A DNA stretch of 64,000 bases. Origin: Ga0077555 sp031367895. Its GTDB lineage: Bacteria; Pseudomonadota; Alphaproteobacteria; Rhizobiales; Hyphomicrobiaceae. Location of the stretch: positions 21,674 through 85,673 of the forward strand of contig JANLQP010000015.1 in assembly GCA_031367895.1 (NCBI GenBank), written 5' to 3'. Numbering within the stretch: position 1 is the stretch's first letter; the number at the start of each line of letters is the position of its first letter. A program made the position numbers and the translations under genes. Positions 60,293-64,000 of this stretch are shown here, in pieces. The notes beneath the pieces were generated by a model. The model was not told where the DNA came from. It did not search any database and saw only the letters and a list, made by a program, of their open reading frames with translations.

Positions 60293-61096
60293 CTACTTGC
60301 CTTTGAACACGGGCTTGCGCTTCTCGGCCCACGCCTTCAGGCCTTCCTTGTGATCCTCGGAGGCCGAGCAGACGCTGCGCAGCTTGTTGATGGCGGCGAC
60401 GTCGTAGTCGCCAGCGGCGATCGCGTTGAGCGCTTTCTTGTTGGCGGCAACCGCCAGCGGTGCATTGGCGGCGATTGTTGCCGCCAGTTCCTCGACGCGC
60501 GACATCAACCGCTCCGGCGCCACGACCTCATCGAGATAGCCGATGCGTTTCAACTCGTCGGTTTCGACCGGCTCGGCGGTCAGGAACATGCGCTTTGCCG
60601 CCGCGAGACCAAGGCGGTTCACGTAGCGCCTGAGCCCACTCGGGTAGTAGACGATGCCGAGCCGCGACGCCGGCATGAACATGCGCGTGCCCATGACGCC
60701 GATGCGGAAATCACAGGCAAGCGCCAAATCCGTCGAACCGCCATAGACGCCGCCGTTGAGCGCCGCGATGGTCGGCACGCGCAGCGCCTCCAACCGATCC
60801 ACGGTCTTGGCAAACATGTCGGGATCGTCCTCGCCGCGTTTCCCCGCTTTGCGCTCGGCCAGCGCGCCGATATGGAAGCCCGAAGAAAAGCTTTTCCCTG
60901 TCCCCGTGATGACAAGCACGCGGATCGAGTTGTCGGCGTCGACGCGGTTGAAGATTTCCTGCAAGGCCGCCAGATCATCCGGCTCCAGCCGGTTGTGCTC
61001 CTTCGGGCGGTTGAGGCGCACCAGCGCGCGCCCCTCGGTCAGCGTCAGGATCGGCGTTGTCGACGGCGCGTTGTCAGTGGTGTTGAGCTCGGTCAT
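60293..61096 (-). CDS. Enoyl-CoA hydratase/isomerase family protein with atypical active site
   Basis: 267 residues of the crotonase fold. Oxyanion-hole segments are SFSSGFHIGAL and ALNGGVYGGSTDLALACD. The two glutamates used by true hydratases are absent: the first is Asp (GGSTD) and the second is Ala in MPASRLGIVYYPSG. It is therefore probably an isomerase, hydrolase or other crotonase activity. The ATG at 61096 (MTELNTTDN) is chosen over 61231. It ends an operon with an amidohydrolase and a creatininase-like gene. Confidence 0.88.
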   Translation of the reverse strand: MTELNTTDNAPSTTPILTLTEGRALVRLNRPKEHNRLEPDDLAALQEIFNRVDADNSIRVLVITGTGKSFSSGFHIGALAERKAGKRGEDDPDMFAKTVDRLEALRVPTIAALNGGVYGGSTDLALACDFRIGVMGTRMFMPASRLGIVYYPSGLRRYVNRLGLAAAKRMFLTAEPVETDELKRIGYLDEVVAPERLMSRVEELAATIAANAPLAVAANKKALNAIAAGDYDVAAINKLRSVCSASEDHKEGLKAWAEKRKPVFKGK

Positions 61097-61131
61097 GGGC
61101 GTCACTCTTTCATTCGTTTCGTTCAGGCTGT

Positions 61132-62169
61132 TCAGTTGATGGTGAGCCCAAGCCGGTAGAACCGGTTGGCGGTGCCGGCGAAAAGTTCGGCCTTGTCGGC
61201 AGCGCTCGCGCTCTTGGTCAGCAGTTTGCACGCGTTCCAGAACACCGGATAGCTATAGGAACCCTTGTCGACCGGGAAGTTGCTCTCGAACATGCAGCGC
61301 TTGGCCCCGAACGCCTCGATGCACGTCTCGATGTAGGGCTTCCAGGCAGCAGCCAGCTTCTCCGACGACGGCGGTTCCTTCTCGCCCTCGAAGCCGTAGC
61401 CGTTGATGCGCATGCCGAGCCCGCCGAGCTTCATGGTGACGTTCGGGCATGCGCTCAGCGCCTTGATCGACTTCACCCAGCCCGGAAAAATCGCGTCGCG
61501 CTTGCCCTGGTAGGGGCCGATCGCCAAGGGACCGCCGACGTGATCGAGCACGATGTTCGTCCCTGGCACCGCCTTTGCCATCGCCGTCAGTTCGTCGATC
61601 TGCGGATGATAAGCCCAAGCGTCGAACGTCAGTCCGAGCTTGCCAAGCGCCGCGATGCCGGCCTGGAATGCCTTGTCGAGGACGAGGCCTGGCGGCGGCG
61701 TATATGCGGGATTGCCGACGCTCGGGTCCTTGTCCCACGCCGTGATGTGGCGAATGCCGCGAAAGCGTCCATTGCCGGCAGCGATATGCGCTTCGAGCAC
61801 GGGTTTCACCGCATCGCCGAGGCTCAGGTCCGCGTGACTGACGATACCGGCGCAGATCTTCGCCTTGCCGTAACCGCCGCTGGCGCTCATCGCCGCGATG
61901 CCGTTGACGAACTCGGTCTCGCCGACCGGGCGCATCTCCACCGGGCCGTCGGCGCGGTGCATGGCGCGGCACTGCACGAATACGGTGGCGATGATGTTGT
62001 GGCCGGAATTGGTATCGGCCAACAGATCATCCAGCAGATAGCGCCACTGCGGCCGGTCCCACAAATGATGGTGTGGATCGACGATCGGCAGCGCCGGCTC
62101 GAGGATCGTTTCTTTGTGCCGGTCGAGCCAGTCCTGGCGGACGTGGAGATAAGGTGATGGCGTGGACAT
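61132..62169 (-). CDS. Amidohydrolase-2 family metal-dependent hydrolase (lactonase/decarboxylase type)
   Basis: 345 residues, TIM barrel. The metal motif is in ALPIVDPHHHLWDRPQWRYL. Later histidines and the aspartate lie in NIVLDHVGGPLAIGPYQG and CMFESNFPVDKGS. It resembles the family of 2-pyrone-4,6-dicarboxylate lactonase and related enzymes. The long frame to 62403 overlaps the creatininase gene; the ATG at 62169 is the natural start. Adjacent genes suggest degradation of a cyclic or aromatic compound (inference). Confidence 0.88.
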   Translation of the reverse strand: MSTPSPYLHVRQDWLDRHKETILEPALPIVDPHHHLWDRPQWRYLLDDLLADTNSGHNIIATVFVQCRAMHRADGPVEMRPVGETEFVNGIAAMSASGGYGKAKICAGIVSHADLSLGDAVKPVLEAHIAAGNGRFRGIRHITAWDKDPSVGNPAYTPPPGLVLDKAFQAGIAALGKLGLTFDAWAYHPQIDELTAMAKAVPGTNIVLDHVGGPLAIGPYQGKRDAIFPGWVKSIKALSACPNVTMKLGGLGMRINGYGFEGEKEPPSSEKLAAAWKPYIETCIEAFGAKRCMFESNFPVDKGSYSYPVFWNACKLLTKSASAADKAELFAGTANRFYRLGLTIN

Positions 62170-62218
62170 ATCAGCGTTTCCTTGTCGGTCGTGCGGGCGA
62201 CTTTGAATTGCGAACCGG

Positions 62219-62971
62219 TCAGGCCCAGGTTTCCTTGTCGCGGAGCACAGCAACGAGCGCATCGCGGCATACGACCACGAGCTTCTCGCCTTTCGCCTTG
62301 CTGGCGCGGCGCGCGTCGCCGACCACGCCCGACTCCGAGAAGCTCTTGAACGATCGGTACTGGCCGACACCCAACGGCCGCGGTGTCGAGTGCTTCGGCC
62401 CATGCGCGTTCGGCAGCTGCTCGTGCCGCACGAGATCGGGCGCCAGTGCCATCATCAAGCTGGTTTCACCTTCACAGGCGTGCCGCACGCGCTCCTGGTC
62501 TTCGAGAATTGCCGGCATCCCTGGTTGCGCCAGCTCGTAGTAGGTGGTGGCGCGCACCGTGAGGCCGGTCTCGACCGTGAAATCAGGCAGGAACGCCGCC
62601 AGCGCACTCATGTTGCCGCCGTGGCCGTTGACGATGAACGCGCGCTTGAACCCATGCCGCGCGATGCTTTTCAGAAACGCCATCAGCACGGCGCGGTAGG
62701 TCGGGATATCGAACGTGAACGTGCCGCCGTAGGCCATGTGATGCTCGGCCATGCCGCACCAGAGCGTCGGCGCAACGACGATGGGCATCTCCTTGGCCAC
62801 GGTCTCGGCCGCGAGCTTGCACACGCTCTCGCACAGGATCGTATCGACGCCGACGGGGAGATGCGGTCCATGCTGTTCCATCGACGCGACGGGCAGGATC
62901 ACGACCGCGTCGCGCTTCGACAGGTCGCGCAGGTCAGCGGCGGTCAATTCTTTCCAGAGGACGGAGGGCAT
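62219..62971 (-). CDS. Creatininase-family amidohydrolase
   Basis: 250 residues. Signatures: VILPVASMEQHGPHLPVGVD (metal Glu, His and Asp), AFIVNGHGGNMSALAAF and HACEGETSLMMALAPDLV. Relatives hydrolyse cyclic amides such as creatinine, or act on dipicolinate-type and formamide intermediates. With the amidohydrolase and crotonase downstream it forms an apparent catabolic operon of unknown substrate. Confidence 0.92.
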   Translation of the reverse strand: MPSVLWKELTAADLRDLSKRDAVVILPVASMEQHGPHLPVGVDTILCESVCKLAAETVAKEMPIVVAPTLWCGMAEHHMAYGGTFTFDIPTYRAVLMAFLKSIARHGFKRAFIVNGHGGNMSALAAFLPDFTVETGLTVRATTYYELAQPGMPAILEDQERVRHACEGETSLMMALAPDLVRHEQLPNAHGPKHSTPRPLGVGQYRSFKSFSESGVVGDARRASKAKGEKLVVVCRDALVAVLRDKETWA

Positions 62972-62981
62972 AGCGGAGGCC

Positions 62982-63299
62982 TCATGCTGATTTTTCTATC
63001 GCCGGCTCAACCAAGAGCCGCAACCCAAGTGCTCGAATGACCGCAAGAACCGTAGCGAACTCTGGATTTCCGGAAGCGCTCAAGGCCTTGTAGAGCGACT
63101 CGCGGCCTCGCCCCGTCTGTTCTGCGATCTTTGTCATGCCCCGTGCGCGTGCCACCACACCCAAAGCTTCGGCAATTTCGGCAGGATCGCCCTCTTCAAG
63201 CGCATCCTGGAGATACGCGGCAATCGCTTCGTCACTGTCGAGGTATTCGGCCGGATCGAACGGACGCGTCTTGACGGATTTCGGTTTCCTGGTGGCCAT
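62982..63299 (-). CDS. HTH antitoxin, HigA-like (addiction module antidote)
   Basis: 105 residues. It starts ATRKPKSVKTRPFDPAEYLD. The helix-turn-helix region is ARARGMTKIAEQTGRGRES with LYKALSASGNPEFATVLAVI. It matches the putative addiction-module antidote family that neutralises RelE-like killers and represses its own operon. The ATG overlaps the toxin stop by one base (TAATG). Confidence 0.9.
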   Translation of the reverse strand: MATRKPKSVKTRPFDPAEYLDSDEAIAAYLQDALEEGDPAEIAEALGVVARARGMTKIAEQTGRGRESLYKALSASGNPEFATVLAVIRALGLRLLVEPAIEKSA

Positions 63300-63598
63300 T
63301 ACTGATCCTCGAATGCCTTGGCGAGCCTTCTTGCTGTCCTGATGTCCCGGTCCTGTGTACTCTTGATGCCTCCCGCCAGAAGCAAGATGACACGGTCACC
63401 GTGCCGAACGAAATAAACGCGATAGCCCGGACCGAAATGAAAGCGAAGCTCGCTCACGCCTCCACCGACTGGCTTTGCGTCTCCAACGTTGCCACGTGCC
63501 AGCCGGGCGAGCCGTCTGGCGATCCTTGCTTTCGCCTGTGCATCGCGAAGGCCTGCGAGCCATCGAGCGAACTCATCTGTTTGCCGAACTTCGATCAT
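63299..63598 (-). CDS. RelE/ParE-superfamily toxin (HigB-like killer protein)
   Basis: 99 residues. It starts IEVRQTDEFARWLAGLRDAQ and continues KARIARRLARLARGNVGDAK, SELRFHFGPGYRVYFVRHGD and VILLLAGG, a clear match to the phage-derived Gp49-like/HigB group of ribosome-dependent mRNA interferases. The toxin precedes the antitoxin, as is usual for this group. A complete and apparently intact pair. Confidence 0.9.
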   Translation of the reverse strand: MIEVRQTDEFARWLAGLRDAQAKARIARRLARLARGNVGDAKPVGGGVSELRFHFGPGYRVYFVRHGDRVILLLAGGIKSTQDRDIRTARRLAKAFEDQ

Positions 63599-63654
63599 TA
63601 CGTATCTTTTGCGATACAGTCAAGCGGCCTCGACGTGCCTCGGTTGCTGCCTCG

Positions 63655-64000
63655 TCAATAGTTCACCTTCCGGTCGATGAAGCGGAACTGGATCGCCGTC
63701 AACGCGACGACGATCGCCATCAGCACGACGGATTGCGCGGCCGAGCCGCCGAGGTCGGCGCCGAGCTTGCCGTCCTGGTACACCTTGTAGACCAACGTCT
63801 CGGTCGCCTTTGCCGGTCCGCCGCCGGTGATGGAGTCGATAATGCCGAACGTGTCGAAGAACACGTAGACGATGTTGACGACGAGCAGGAAGAACGCGGT
63901 CGGCGACAGCAGCGGGAACGTCACGGTCCAGAAGCGGCGCAGCGCCTTGGCGCCGTCGATGGCGGCAGCCTCGTGCACGGATTTCGGGATCGCCTGCAGG
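63655..64000 (-). CDS. ugpA: Glycerol-3-phosphate ABC transporter permease UgpA, C-terminal part
   Basis: The gene runs off the right edge; about 114 residues are visible. The EAA loop HEAAAIDGAKALRRFWTVTF and SPTAFFLLVVNIVYVFFDTF then TLVYKVYQDGKLGADLGGSA match UgpA closely, and the C-terminus is FIDRKVNY. It is a subunit of the UgpABCE importer of sn-glycerol 3-phosphate. Other subunits lie outside the window. The left neighbour is a toxin-antitoxin pair, 56 bases away. Confidence 0.92.
   Translation of the reverse strand, partial: LQAIPKSVHEAAAIDGAKALRRFWTVTFPLLSPTAFFLLVVNIVYVFFDTFGIIDSITGGGPAKATETLVYKVYQDGKLGADLGGSAAQSVVLMAIVVALTAIQFRFIDRKVNY

Overview
The window is GC-rich, densely packed chromosomal DNA of an alphaproteobacterium. 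The likely order is Hyphomicrobiales, near the Bradyrhizobium/Xanthobacter/Pseudolabrys-type families. This placement is inferred from gene content (DUF4167 gene, prfA-prmC, mutY next to dciA and dsbA, NasA-less narK/nirBD, urt operon) and has not been tested by comparison. I found no rRNA, tRNA, CRISPR array, intact insertion sequence or prophage.

Layout. 1-3116: start of a urea ABC transporter operon (urtA, urtB, first codons of urtC). 3351-8732: UDP-glucose dehydrogenase, a VOC protein, a DDN-type nitroreductase, a HAD hydrolase, MgtC and a PilZ protein. 8816-13826: prfA-prmC, a DUF4167 protein and hslU. 13836-17026: a CaiB-type CoA-transferase and amtB/glnK. 17253-23616: a PP2C/Ser-Thr kinase fusion co-translated with a nitrate/nitrite transporter (narK), divergent from nirBD. 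23762-27871: YaiI, a FAH-family hydrolase, a small accessory patch with a frameshifted aspartic protease, and a DUF35/thiolase pair. 28177-37899: an iron- or polyamine-type ABC importer whose ATPase is separated from its two tandem binding proteins and fused permease by mutY, dciA and two dsbA-like genes. 37994-45378: rpe, YHS protein, trmD, arfB, an orphan Flp pilin, a GntR regulator, a phosphatase and an Old Yellow Enzyme. 45425-53738: 3-hydroxybutyrate dehydrogenase, glycosyltransferases, a TVP38 protein, a D,D-carboxypeptidase, a GMC oxidoreductase and a DUF1932 dehydrogenase. 53788-57371: a cobalamin/heme/siderophore-type ABC importer beside the remnant of a TonB-dependent receptor. 57391-64000: MFS transporter, metallophosphoesterase, Nudix enzyme, an enoyl-CoA hydratase/amidohydrolase/creatininase operon, a toxin-antitoxin pair and the 3' part of ugpA.

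The most coherent theme is nitrogen control. Four sigma-54-type promoters can be read by eye: before urtA, before narK, before nirB, and a one-mismatch version before glnK-amtB. They would place urea, nitrate, nitrite and ammonium uptake within 20 kb under RpoN. A membrane-anchored phosphatase-kinase fusion is translationally coupled to the nitrate transporter, and this is the best candidate here for a little-described regulatory system.

Other notable points: a roughly 150-bp paired palindromic repeat in two copies, a 25-bp repeat duplicated inside mutY, a TonB-receptor fragment directly after a DUF302 gene, a frameshifted clan AA protease, an hslU without hslV, and a crotonase that lacks the usual catalytic glutamates.
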